A DNA stretch of 64,000 nucleotides from Anolis sagrei. Taxonomy: Eukaryota; Chordata; Lepidosauria; Squamata; Anolidae. Position numbers and translations under genes: made by a program. Positions 44,306-55,009 of the stretch are shown here, piece by piece (position 1 is the stretch's first letter; every line of letters begins with the position of its first letter). Location of the stretch: assembly GCF_037176765.1 (NCBI RefSeq), contig NC_090025.1, positions 19,466,545 to 19,530,544 of the forward strand, in the 5' to 3' direction. Below the pieces are notes generated by a model that had not been told where the DNA came from, did no database searches, and was given only the letters and a program-made list of their open reading frames with translations.

Positions 44306-44960
44306 TGCATGTGTAAGTAAACAGTGTATCTTGGAACCATCTTTCCAAAGGTAGCCAGTTATGTCCAGCCACCCAACACTCCTTCATTGGGTTTGTGAGG
44401 GATGAATTTGGGAAGAGACTGTCAACCTAAAGGAACACAATGTTCAACATATGCATTGGTTCCAGTTCTGCCAGCCAGGACTTTAAGCAAGCCAAGGACT
44501 GGATTTGTTTTGTTTTCGGTGTTGTTCCAGCAAAAGGAATACTGCTGTCCAAAGTGGCGCCTCATCCCAGCTGGAAAGGAAGGCAAAAATTCCTGAGAGA
44601 AGACATATTTGCGGAACTTTGCTGAGCAGGGCAAGCACACATGATTCAATTATGCGTTCTCCTGTTGACACTTCCCCAAATATTGCTGCTTTCAGCAACT
44701 CCTCCTAGCAGGCTCTGCATAAAAAAGAAAATGAAAAGCAGGAGGTAAAACTGGGAAGCAGCTATATAGAATTGTCTTCCTTCATGTCTTCAGGTTTATT
44801 TGTTGTTGCTGCATTGTGTGTCTTCAAGTCGTCAATGACATATGATAAGCCTAAGGCCCTCAATTTATACTTGAAGCTAAAAAAGAGATGTCTGTGGAAA
44901 TTATTAAACTGGTTGTTAGATATATCCAGCATATGCTCAGTATTGCCCAGGTGTTGAATG
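44306..44960. other. Intergenic, unassigned open frames
   Basis: Both strands are open for 60-75 codons around 44,420-44,710. No domain or homology recognised, and the strand overlap suggests chance. Confidence 0.45.
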
Positions 44961-44961
44961 G

Positions 44962-45064
44962 ATCATTGCCCCTCTCCCAGAAATCCTAACAGCTGATAAA
45001 CTGGCTGAGATTTCTGGGAGTTGTAGGCCAAAAACACCTGGGGACCCCAGGTTGAGAACCACTG
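44962..45064. mobile_element. hAT foldback MITE, 5'-truncated
   Basis: Keeps the palindrome centre and the right end ttgagaaccactg. It sits directly beside the next copy. Confidence 0.8.
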
Positions 45065-45072
45065 CTCTAGAG

Positions 45073-45206
45073 CAGTGATTCTCAACCTAGGGTCCCCAGA
45101 TGCTTTTGGCCTTCAACTCCCAGAAATCCTAACAGCTGGTCAACTGGCTGGGATTTCTGGGAGTTGTAGGCAAAAACATCTGGGAACCCCAGGTTGAGAA
45201 CCACTG
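45073..45206. mobile_element. hAT foldback MITE
   Basis: Starts CAGTGATTCTCAACCTAGGG and ends TTGAGAACCACTG. The flanks are CTCTAGAG (45,065-45,072) and CACTAGAG (45,207-45,214), differing at one base. Confidence 0.88.
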
Positions 45207-45214
45207 CACTAGAG

Positions 45215-46050
45215 ACCTCAAAGTCCTTCTCTACCACCTTGTGATGACTTGAAGTGACCCTGGGTTTTTAAAGACAGTGCTAATTACTCTAGTAGACTCT
45301 ACTCAAGCTGATAAGACTTTGAGTAGAGCCTTACTAGCAGACTTCATGTCTGCACCCAAGCACCAGTCTACTTAATGAAGAGTGTCTTGTCGGCAAAACA
45401 TTAATCACCAAGTGATCAAGCAATCTCAATAACAAAAAATATGTGCAATAGCTGCAGTTTGCTTTGGTGAAGATACCATTGCCACTGATGAAATTATGGA
45501 TCTTCAAGGTGTACTCAGTTATTACATTTTTATTCAGCTTTCTCCAAGAAACTCAGGGTGGTGTACATGGTCAGATTCTCATCCCATAACATTGTATCAT
45601 CATAGTGATGTGGAGGTCATCAAAGTTTATTGGCTGGGTAGATATCTCTTTATTAGATCAAATATTGCAAAGCAATCTCCTAATGTTGACTCTAGTATGA
45701 TGCTAATAGTGGTTCATGGTCCTGAGTCATGTGATGGCTCTCTCCTTTTATTTCCTCCTTTTATTATCTACAGTACTTCTGAAAACTTTTGGGGTACTGT
45801 GAGTCTGTCAATAACCTCCCTCTTGAAGGAGGCTGTGCCTGATTTAATTATAGAAACTGAGAAATTTTCCCTGTCCTTGGTGGAAAATACAACAATGAAA
45901 ATTAAACATTTCAGTGCCCTTTCCTGTCAGTTTCCTGGGAGATGGAAAAAAATATCTCCTTTCTTGAGAAGAGAAGATTGCTTGTGAGACAACCAACAAT
46001 TATTGTCCTTTTAAGATTCTGAATGCACATTAACGAATCAGAAGTTCTGG
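45215..46050. other. Intergenic, unassigned
   Basis: A plus-strand frame of 163 codons (45,496-45,987) has no recognised domain and no splice or codon signal I trust. Its early part resembles reverse L2-like 3' end text (cagctttctccaagaaactc). Confidence 0.45.
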
Positions 46051-46053
46051 AGA

Positions 46054-46054
46054 T

Positions 46055-46087
<33 letters not shown>
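46054..46087. repeat. (CAT)n microsatellite
   Basis: Eleven CAT units. Confidence 0.97.
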
Positions 46088-46244
46088 TTAGTATTGTATT
46101 AGCGTCTACATACATACATGCATAGTTATGTACTGCACAATTACTGTGAATGTTACAAATGTTATTTCTATATTAAAAGTGATGCTATAAGTATGGAACA
46201 TGTTATTTTCTGATGTCTTTCCAAAATTATTGATCTGTTTATAC

Positions 46245-46952
46245 CAGTGGTTCTCAATCTTCCTAATGCTGCGACCCCTTAATACAGTTTTTTAGGTTGC
46301 AGTGACCACCAACCATAAAATTATTTTCATTGCTACTTTATGTAATTTTGTTACTGTTATGAATCGTAATGTAAATATCTGATATATTTTCATTCACTGG
46401 GCCAAATTTGGCACAAATACCTGGTATACTCAGATCTGAATACTGGTGGGGTTGGGAGACATTGATTTTGTCATTTGTGAGTTGTAGTTGCTGGGATTTA
46501 TAGTTAACCTACAATCAAAGAGCATTCTGAACTCCACTGACCATGGAATTGAACCAAACTTGGCACGAAGAACTCCCATGACCAACAGAAAATACTGGAA
46601 GGGTCTGGTGGGCATTGACCTTGAGATTGGGAACTGTAGTTCACCTACATCCAGAGAGCACTGTAAACTCAAACCATGATGTATCTGGACCAAATTTGGC
46701 ACAAATACTCAATATGCCCAAATGTGAACACTCGTGGAGTTTGGGGGAAATAGACCGTGACCTTTGGAAGTTGTAGTTGCTGTGATTTATAGTTCACCTA
46801 CAATCAAAGAGCATTCTGAACCCCACCAACAATAGAGTTGGGCCAAACTTCCCACACAGGATCCCCATGACCAACAGAAAATACTGTGTTTTCTGATGGT
46901 CTTTGGCAACCCCTTTGACACCCCCTGCTGACCCTCCTGGGGGTCCCTATCC
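46245..46952 (+). mobile_element. ~750-bp non-autonomous hAT element
   Basis: Starts cagtggttctcaatcttcct. The body has repeated modules (tttggcacaaatac, ttatagttcacctacaatca). The right end is replaced by the inverted repeat that follows. Other copies at 49,062, 51,460 (reverse) and 61,831. Confidence 0.82.
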
Positions 46953-47203
46953 CCCCTCCCCTCAAGCCCCAGATTCCTTAGAAAATTAAGAAAAATGTAC
47001 CTAGCTTCTTTCAGATGAGGGTCATGTACCATTAAAAGCTCCGACGGACTCTCCCGGCATGTAGAAATGATGCCCCCCCCCCCCCCCCCCCCGTTCTCCT
47101 GGCATGTTATTTCTATGACCGGGAGAGTCTGCCGGGGCATCTAATACAGGCTACGTACATTTTTCTTAGTTTTCTAAGGGGTCCAGGGGCTTGAGGGGAG
47201 GGG
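46953..47203. repeat. Large inverted repeat around a C20 tract
   Basis: The left arm (ctcccctcaagccccagatt, tagaaaattaagaaaaatgt) pairs with the right arm (acatttttcttagttttcta, ggggcttgaggggag). An inner pair around ctcccggcatgtagaaatga also matches. The C20 run is at 47,073-47,092. Confidence 0.85.
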
Positions 47204-47955
47204 GTGGGTATTCCCACAGTTTACCAGGCTTATTTAACCCATTAAACTATGGGAATGGTACCTGGACTGTAGTCCAGACACTGAAAATAGTGCATTTATC
47301 CTGTGCCTTCTAAAAAGGTGCGGAATAAATGCAGTATCAAATTAATTCTCTACAAACCAGGGTTTTACTGGTTTGTAGCTAATTAATGTGGGACTGTCCA
47401 GAACGTTGTCTGGACAGCCCCTCCTTTATTGTGGGAGTTCCCGTAACAAAGGCCCTGTCTGGAGAGGCCCTCAGAAACACCTTGAAGGTATGCAACAACA
47501 AAACAAAGGGAACACTATCAGGCCAATCATCCACTGCCAACAATCATTTCCTTATCAATTTCAGGATGTGCTGTAGGTAAAATACCTTATTTGGTTAGAT
47601 TTACTCCAGCCTTATCTGAAAACAATGTTCTTCATGCCTTGCAGGTAACCTTGTATTGGAGATGGGGCTATTTAAAGCTACCAGTACAACTTTGGGGAAT
47701 TAAACTTTAAAAAGATGATGCATGGAACCAAGTGAAGAATGGGGCATTTTTGTGAGCTATGAAGAAGAGACATGTTCTTTTACACTATAAGGATTTTATA
47801 GGGATGTGTTAGACTCAGTCTGAAAGAAAACCTGGAATACAGCAAGAACTCTTTAGTGTCCACAGAGGAAGACCATTTATCAAAATGTGTCTAGCCTCTA
47901 ATTTATGGACGACTTTGGCTTTCTACTTTCCCTCAGTAACAGATTTCTTATGGAC
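47204..47955. other. Intergenic, unassigned
   Basis: No gene or named repeat recognised. Confidence 0.45.
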
Positions 47956-47959
47956 CTTT

Positions 47960-48180
47960 CTCATTGTTGTTACTGCATGCATTCACATTGTTTTCAACTT
48001 ATCCAAACCCTAACGGGAACTTATTATGATGTTTTCTTGGCAAGATTAGTTTAGAGGAGGCTTGCCTTTGTTCTTTTGGTTTTTTATTATTTTTTCTGGG
48101 GCTGAAAGAATGCAATATGCCCAAGATCACCCAGTGGGCTTCCACAGCCAAGCAGAGGTTCAAATCCTGGTCTCCTTACT
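47960..48180 (-). mobile_element. tRNA-SINE, reverse
   Basis: cattgttgttactgcatgca, ttgttttcaacttatccaaa, aggttcaaatcctggtctcc: the reverse complement of the 41,735/63,055 family. Confidence 0.75.
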
Positions 48181-48324
48181 ACTGTTTCTTACTTTGGATT
48201 GCATATATTTGATAGAAGAGCAACTGAATATTTGGTCAGTTTATAAAGTATTTTAAATATTTATACAATATCTATTGATATCTATCTATCACCAATCTAT
48301 CTAAAATACATCTATCTTTCTATA

Positions 48325-48662
48325 TAAATAATAGAATCATAGAGTTGGAAGAGGCTTCATGGGTCATCCAGTCCAACCTCTTGCCAAGAAGTAAGAAAAT
48401 GACATTCAAAGCACCCCAACAGATAGCCATCCAGCTTCTGTTTAAAAAACCTCCAAAGAAGGAGCCTCCACCGCACTCCGAGGCAGAGAGTTCCACTGCT
48501 GAACAGCTCTCACAAGAAGTTCTTCCAAATGTTCATGTGGAATACCCTTTCTTGTAGTTTGAAGCCATTATTCCGGGTCCTAGTCTCCAGGGCAGCAGAA
48601 AACAAGCTTGCTCCCTCCTCCCTATGACTTCCCCTCACATTTTGATACATGGCCCTCATCTG
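48325..48662 (-). mobile_element. CR1 LINE 3' end
   Basis: aatcatagagttggaagagg through cctcacattttgatacatgg. 5'-truncated, interrupted by the next element. Confidence 0.9.
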
Positions 48663-48910
48663 AAAGAAGCCTTGTCTGTTGGAGCTAGGTGTGAATGACA
48701 GACAAGAGTTCTTTCTCCCACCTTGGAATTCTACAGATATATAAACCCAATTTTCCAAGTTTCCAACAGACCTCACAACCTCTGAGGATGCCTGCCATAG
48801 ATGCAAGTGAAACATCAGGAGAGAATGCTTCTAGAACACGGCCATATAGCCCAAAAAACCTATAACAACCCAGTGATTCCGGCCATGAAATCCTTTGACA
48901 ATACATTAAG
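48663..48910 (+). mobile_element. Penelope-like repeat
   Basis: acagatatataaacccaatt, cctctgaggatgcctgccat, agaatgcttctagaacacgg, cagtgattccggccatgaaa. Confidence 0.65.
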
Positions 48911-49061
48911 GAACAGCAGAAGAAGTGCGGAAGAATGATCACAGGATTTAGAATGGCAAATCATCTCAATTGTGTGATTGAAAAGCAATGTGATATTGAA
49001 AATGTTCAATACAAAGCCCCTCGGTTTCCGCACCTTTTACAGTCATGTATGCAAAGATTTA

Positions 49062-49794
49062 AAGAGTGGTTCTCAATCTTCTTAATGCCATGACTCCTTT
49101 ATACAGTTCCTCATGTTGTGGTGACCCACACCCATAAAATTATTTTCTTTGCTACTACATAACTGTAATTTTGCTACTCTTGTGAATCGTAATGTAAATA
49201 TCTGATATGCAGGATGTATTTTCATTCACTTGTCCAAATTTGTCACAAATACCTGATTCGCCCAAATTTAAATATTGCTGGGGTGGGGTGGGGGATTGAT
49301 TTTGCCATTTTGGAGTTGTAGTTGCTGGGATTTATAGTTAACCTACAAGCAAAGAACATTCTGAACTACGCCAACAATGGAATTGAACCAAACTTGGCAC
49401 ACAAAACTCCCATGACCAACCGAAAATACTGGAAAGGTTTGGTGGGCACTGACCTTGAGTTTTTGAGTTGTAATTCACCTACATCCAGAGAGCACTGTGG
49501 ACTCAAACAATGAGGGTTCTGGACCAAACTTGACACAAATACTCAATATGCCGGGTAGAGTTTGGGGAAAATAGACTTGACATTGGGAGTTGTAGTTGCT
49601 GGGATTTATAGTTCACCTACAATTAAAGAGCATTCTGAACCCCACCAAAGATAGAAGTGGGCCAAACTTCCCACACAGAACCCCCATGACCAACATAAAA
49701 TACTGTGTTTTCTGATGGTCTTTGGCGACCCCTCTGATGCCCCCTCACCTCCCCCCCCCCCGGGTCCTGACCACCAGGTTAAAAAATACTGGTT
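49062..49794 (+). mobile_element. ~730-bp hAT element
   Basis: Starts gagtggttctcaatcttctt and ends caggttaaaaaatactg. Internal modules as in 46,245. Confidence 0.82.
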
Positions 49795-50297
49795 TAGAAA
49801 TATATTCCTCATCCTAAAGATTTCCAAGTATGTTGGATTGCTATTCCCATCATCACCAGAAGGCTTTGTGTTTGAGGCTACTTGTTTTCTACCTTACACC
49901 CTCTTGTATAAGACACCACATTCTTATAATCTCATTTCCTGCTGTGATTATTGTGTTCGTCTTATCTTTCCCTCTCCCTGGCTCTCCTGTGAAATTTGCA
50001 ACATTTCCGAAGTGGTGCTGATAAAAGAAAAGCCTGGTTTTGTTTTTTGTTTTTGTTTTTTAACAAAAAGTGGGAGTTTGTGCAGAAGGAGACAAGAATC
50101 CTAATCTCTCTTGCCTGCGCTCAGCACCTTTTAGGTGGAAAACAGATTAAAGTATTTTTTTCCCTCTCTATCAAGGTTAGTAGAGTGATACGGTTGTAAA
50201 AGCTCGGCCCTGACCAACAGATGGTCCCCTCTCACATCTTCCCTAGGTATGAAAAACTCCTCACAACATTCTTCCATGTTAGACCTGGAAGCTTCCA
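49795..50297. other. Intergenic, unassigned
   Basis: T-rich. Open frames have no recognised homology. Confidence 0.45.
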
Positions 50298-51058
50298 TGA
50301 GGTTATTTATTTATTTATCGTGTCAGGAGCAACCAGACATTTGTATTGCATTCTTAACAAAAACAAATAAACAGACAAAACACAAAGTTTGCAAGTTTGT
50401 TAGTTGATTAAATGTTCTTTGACCAGTATCTGGCCACTTGGAGTGCCTCTGGTGTTGCCGCAAGGAGGTCCTCCCTTGTGCATGTGGCAGGGCTCAGGTT
50501 GCATTGCAGCAGGTGGTCTGTAGTTTGCTCTTCTCCACACTCGCATGTCGAGGATTCCACTTTGTAGCCCCATTTCTTAAGATTAGCTCTGCATCTTGTG
50601 GTGCCAGAGCACAGTCTGTTCAGCGCCTTCCCAGTCGCCCAGTTTTCTGTGTGCCCAGGAGGGAGTCTCTCATTTGGTATCAGCCATTGATTGAGGTTCT
50701 GGGTTTGAGCCTGCTCTCGCTTGCTGAGGTGTTCCAGCGAGTGTCTCTGTAGATCTTAGAAAACTATTTCCTGATTTAAGTCGTTGATGTGCTGGCTGAT
50801 ACCCAAACAAGGGATGAGCTGGAGATATCACTGCCTTGGTCCTTTCACTATTGGCTGCTACTTCCTGGCAGATGTCAGGTGGTGCAATACCGGCTAAGCA
50901 GTGTAATTTCTCCAGTGGTGTAGGGCGCAGACACCCCGTGATAATGTGGCATGTCTCATTAAGAGCCACATCCACTTTTTTAGTGTGGTGAGATGTGCTC
51001 CACACTGGGCATTCATACTCAGCAGCAGAGTAGCATAGTGCATGGGTAGATGGGACTA
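50298..51058 (-). mobile_element. Non-LTR retrotransposon 3' end, copy 1
   Basis: The minus strand encodes ALCYSAAEYECPVWSTSHHT, then CHIITGCLRPTPLEKLHCLA and GIAPPDI, the C-terminal part of a LINE reverse transcriptase ORF. Its (AAAT) tail is at 50,303-50,318. 5'-truncated at about 51,058. Clade not assigned. Confidence 0.82.
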
Positions 51059-51309
51059 ACATGACTCAAAAACCACTGGGTGAATTCACACCAAATTTGG
51101 ACACAATACACCTATCAGGCTAACAAGTGACCATCACTCATAAAAACACTGAAAAACACAGCGGAAGAGACAGAAAAAGCCCAAAAATAAAATATACATT
51201 ACAATGCATATGCCAAACCACATATATACACATATATGCAAATATATACACACAAAAAACACATATACAGATACTGGGCCACAGCAACGCATAGCAGGGG
51301 AGGGCTAGT
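51059..51309. mobile_element. Unclassified insert ending CTAGT (Helitron-like?)
   Basis: A 250-bp stretch between two LINE copies: aaaaaccactgggtgaattc at one end, and gggccacagcaacgcatagc then agggctagt at the other. CTAGT fits the CTRRT rule for Helitron 3' ends, but the next base is A, not the expected T. Confidence 0.35.
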
Positions 51310-52860
51310 ATATTTATAAAACAAAAACAAAATATAAAAACTTGGCATTGGACTAAATGTCCTTTGACCAGTAGTTAGCCACTTGGAGTGTGTCTGGTTT
51401 TGCTATAAAAAGGTCCCTCATTGTGCATGTGGCAGGGCTCAGACTGCATTGTAATAGGTCAGCATTACTCAACCTGGGGGTCGGGACCCCTGGGGGGTCA
51501 CAAGGGAGTGTCAGAGGGGTCACCAAACACCATCAGAAAACACCGTATTTTCTGTTGGTCATAGGGGTTCTGTGTGGGAAGTTTGGCCCAATTCTATCAA
51601 TGATGGCTTTCAGAATGCTCTTTGATTGTAGGTGAACTATAAATCCCAGCGACTACAACTCCCAAATGTCAAGTCTATTTTCCCCAAACTCCACTAGTAT
51701 TTATATTTGCGCATACTGAGTATTGGTGCCAAGTTTGGTCCAGCTCCATCACTTTTTGAGTCCACAGTGCTTTCTGGATGTAGGTGAATTGCAACTCCAA
51801 AACTCAAGATCAATGCCCACCAAACCCTTCCCAGTATTTTCTGTTGCTCATGGGACTTCTGTGTGTCAAGTTTGGTTCACTTCCGTTGTTGGTGGAGTTC
51901 AGAATGCTCTTTGATTTTAGGTTAACTATAAATTCCAGCAACTAAAACTCCCCAATGATAAAATCAACCACCCATCCCCACCCCACCAGTATTCAAACTT
52001 GGGTGTATTGGGTATTTATGCCAAATTTGGTCCAGTGAACGAAAATACATCCTGTGCATCAGATATTTACATTACAATTCATAACAGTAGCAAAATTACA
52101 GTTATGAAGTATCAACAAAAATAATGTTATGGTTGGGTGTCACCACAACATGAGGAACTGCATTAAGGGGCCTTGACATTAGGAAGGTTGAGAACCACTG
52201 TAATAGGTGGTCTGCAGTTTGCTCTTCTCCACATTCTCATGTCGTAGACTCCACTTTGTGGCCCCATGTCTTAAGGTTGGCTCTGCCTCTTGTGGTACCA
52301 GAGTACAGTCTGTTCAGTGCCTTCCAAGTCACCCATTCTTCTGTGTGCCCAAGAGAAAATTTCTCATCTGGTCTCAGCCACTGATTGAGTTTTTGGGTTT
52401 TGCCTGCCACTTTTGGACTCTCGCTTGCTGAGGTGTTCCTGTGAGTATCTCTGTAGATCTTAGAAAACTATTTCTTGATTTAAGGCATTGGCATGCTGGC
52501 TGATATCGAAACAGGGGATGGGTCAGAGATGTCACTGCCTTGGTCCTTTCATTATTGGCTGCTACTTCCTGGTGGATGTCAGGTGGTGCAATACCAGCTA
52601 AACAGTATAATTTCTCCAGTGGTGTGGGGCATAGACATCCTGTGATGATGCGGCACGTCCCACTAAGAGCCACATCCACTGTTTTAGAGTGGTGAGATGC
52701 GTTCCACACTGGGCATACGTACTCAGCGGCAGAGTAGCAAAGCGCAAGGGCCGATGTCTTCACTGTGTCTGGTTGTGATCCCCAGGTTGTGCCAGTCAGC
52801 TTTCGTATGATATTGTTTCTAGCACCCACCTTTTGCTTGATATTCAGGCAGTGCTAATAA
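51310..52860 (-). mobile_element. Non-LTR retrotransposon 3' end, copy 2, split by hAT
   Basis: Same family and strand as copy 1 but longer: IIRKLTGTTWGSQPDTVKTS, ALALCYSAAEYVCPVWNASH, CRIITGCLCPTPLEKLYCLA, GIAPPDIHQE. Interrupted by 51,460-52,200. Confidence 0.82.
51460..52200 (-). mobile_element. 741-bp hAT element nested in the LINE, exact duplication
   Basis: Starts CAGCATTACTCAACCTGGGG and ends GTTGAGAACCACTG, flanked by TAATAGGT at 51,452-51,459 and 52,201-52,208. It lies reverse to the copies at 46,245 and 49,062 and has both ends intact. Confidence 0.93.
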
Positions 52861-53457
52861 AATAAAGGTAAAAGAACATAAATAAAATTAACCCTTGTAT
52901 GGAACAAATGATATTGAAGTCCTTCTATATAATAACGGTTTTATTGATTTAAATATTTCTGGTATTTTAAATCATATAATCTGTATCTCCAATTGATCTG
53001 GATCTCCAGTTAATAAAATGCCAGCAGGTAAGAATGCCAGTTATAAAACTTTGAAAAGTTTTTTATTTTAGGACCAACTCTGCTTGAAGCCCCATCTAGT
53101 TGTTGCCTGTGACTATGCTTTGAGTCTCCTTTAGGAGAGGAAAATGAGATATAACAACAACACTATGTAACACAATTTTTGTTCCCGAGTTATAAATCTC
53201 ATTCCCTATTTGATTCTATCATAGAAACATGGAAAACGTTTATTAAACTGCAAAAACTTTGCAGCACATTTTGCTATGGTTTTTCAATGAACATCTCAGA
53301 GTCATCTAATTCAACATAGTTTGTGGCAGCCACAAAAATGATGTTTCTGGAGTATAACAATTACTTTCAAAGTAAGTACTGCACAAGCAAACAGGAAATA
53401 ATACTTTCAAACCAGGAACAGATTTTTTTTTTCAAATCTTGTTACTTAAAGTTTAAG
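52861..53457. other. Intergenic, nothing distinctive
   Basis: AT-rich with no recognised element. Confidence 0.5.
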
Positions 53458-53556
53458 CTAAAGGTTTCCCGTTGACATTAAGTCTAGTTGTACCTGACTC
53501 TGCGAGGGTGTGCTCATCTCCATTTTTACGCCAAAGAGCCAGCATTGTCCATAGAT
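53458..53556 (-). mobile_element. Sauria-type SINE 3' end
   Basis: aaaggtttcccgttgacatt, agtctagttgtacctgactc, gccagcattgtccatag. Joined directly to the minisatellite. Confidence 0.78.
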
Positions 53557-54053
53557 GGTGCAATGGGTTAAACCTTTGTGCCAGCCGGACTGCTGACCTG
53601 CAGAAAGCCATCTAGTCCAACTGCAGTGGTGCAATGGGTTAAACCCTTGTTCCAGCTGGACTGCCGACCTGAAGAAAGCCATCTAGTCCAACCGTGGTGG
53701 TGCAATGGGTTAGACCCTTGTGCCAGCTGAACTGCTGGCCTGAAGAAAGCCATCTAGTCCAACTGCGGTGGTGCAATGGGTTAAACCCTTGTGCCAGCTG
53801 AATCGCTGACTTAAAGAAAGCCTTCTAGTCCAACTGTGGTGGTGCAATGGATTAAACCCTTGTGCCAGCTGAACTGCTGACCTGAAGAAAGCCATCTAGT
53901 CCAACCGCGGTGGTGCAATGGGTTAAACCCTTGTGCCAGCTGAACTGCTGACCTGAAGAAAGCCATCTAGCCAAACTGCGGTGGTGCAATGGGTTAAACC
54001 CTTGTGCCAGCTGGACTGCTGACCAGAAGAAATCCATCTAGTCCAACTGTGGC
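53557..54053. repeat. Seven-copy, 71-bp minisatellite
   Basis: Units begin tggtgcaatgggttaaaccc and contain ttgtgccagctgaactgctg and gaagaaagccatctagtcca. Starts fall near 53,557, 53,628, 53,699, 53,770, 53,841, 53,912 and 53,982. The unit copies the tRNA-like head of the adjoining SINE. Confidence 0.93.
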
Positions 54054-54365
54054 ATTTTTTTTGTTGTGTCAGGAGTAACCGCTCCTGTTGTGAGAGAATG
54101 GGTTAAACCTTTGTGCCAGCTGAACTGCTAAACTGAAGGTCAGAAGTTTGAATCTGTGAGACAGGATGAGCTACCATCTGTCAGCTCCAGCTTCCCATGC
54201 TAGGACATGAGAGAAGCTTCCCACAGGATGATAAAATGAGAGAAGCCTCCCACAGGATGATAAAACATTTGCAAGTCTCTTCTGATGTGAGAGAATTGGC
54301 AAACGGCCAATTCTCTCACACCAGAAGCCACTTGCAGTTTCTCAAGTCTCTTCTGACACGGAAAA
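54054..54365 (+). mobile_element. tRNA-derived SINE, rearranged
   Basis: gaatgggttaaacctttgtg, ggtcagaagtttgaatctgt, a duplicated gagagaagcttcccacagga block, and ctcaagtctcttctgacacg as tail. Confidence 0.75.
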
Positions 54366-54369
54366 AAAA

Positions 54370-54545
54370 ATCTACACTGTAGAATGAATAGTTGGACACC
54401 AGTGTAACTGTCAGGGCTCAATGCTATGGAATCATAGGACTTGTAGTCTGACAAATTCTTTAGCTTTCCTTGCAGACAACTCCCAGGATCCCATAGCATT
54501 GAGCCAGGGTAGCTAAAGTGGTGTCAAACTGCATTACTTCTACAA
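54370..54545. mobile_element. MITE
   Basis: Inverted modules ggctcaatgctatggaatca / gatcccatagcattgagcca, ending gtcaaactgcattacttcta. Confidence 0.72.
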
Positions 54546-54599
54546 TGGAGAGTCATTGAGTCTCAACATAGGGAACAACTTGTTTTCCTGGCTGCTCTA

Positions 54600-54867
54600 C
54601 AGAAGGAGAGGGAGGGAGGAATAATCTGCTTCAGGGGGCGGGTCGATGGCCGAGGAGGCGGGGCCAGTGCTTGTCGATCAGCCAATCCTCTTCCAACCTA
54701 ATCCTGCCCCTATTCTTTTCCCAGTGCAAAGGGATTGCAGCAGGAGCTGCAGCAGCAACAGGTTTAAAGGGGGGGGAAGCAAGTCAGCAAAACCTTGGCA
54801 AAAGCAGCTTGCTTTCCCCCCTAAGTCGTCTTGTCTCCCGATGGGAATTTGCCAGGTCTGGACGGAG
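54600..54867 (+). promoter_or_regulatory. AFF1: GC-rich promoter and probable non-coding exon 1 of AFF1
   Basis: This is the most promoter-like stretch of the window: GC boxes (GGGGGCGGG at 54,634-54,642 and GAGGCGGGGCC near 54,655), a CCAAT box at 54,682-54,686, and local CpG enrichment. About 180 bp follow and end in a strong donor GGAG|GTGAGTG at 54,867/54,868. The transcription start is probably near 54,720-54,760. Open ATG frames here lack good context, so I read the exon as 5' UTR. Assignment to AFF1 rests on gene order (plus strand, after PTPN13 and C4orf36) and on the downstream exon at 61,134. Confidence 0.6.
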
Positions 54868-55009
54868 GTGAGTGTCTATTTTTTTAAATATATAAATCGG
54901 ATTAAAACAACTTGCAATTTGCAAAAATACTCTTCTGTTGTTTTGTGCCTTGAAGAGAATATCCAGCCCAGATGGTGCTTCAAAACAAGTTTTGGAACTG
55001 CCATAAAGA

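Noticed and set aside
44422-44708. Overlapping open frames on both strands as an upstream C4orf36 exon
   Set aside because: No residue match to the C4orf36 N-terminus and no consistent splice phase.
45496-45987. 163-codon plus-strand open frame
   Set aside because: No domain, no homology recognised, no splice or promoter context. Its start resembles a reversed LINE end. Probably a chance frame.
53458-54037. Repeated 61-codon frames (MAFFRSAVQLAQGFNPLHH...)
   Set aside because: They are translations of the 71-bp minisatellite. Two units (142 bp) set the frame spacing, so it is not a gene family.
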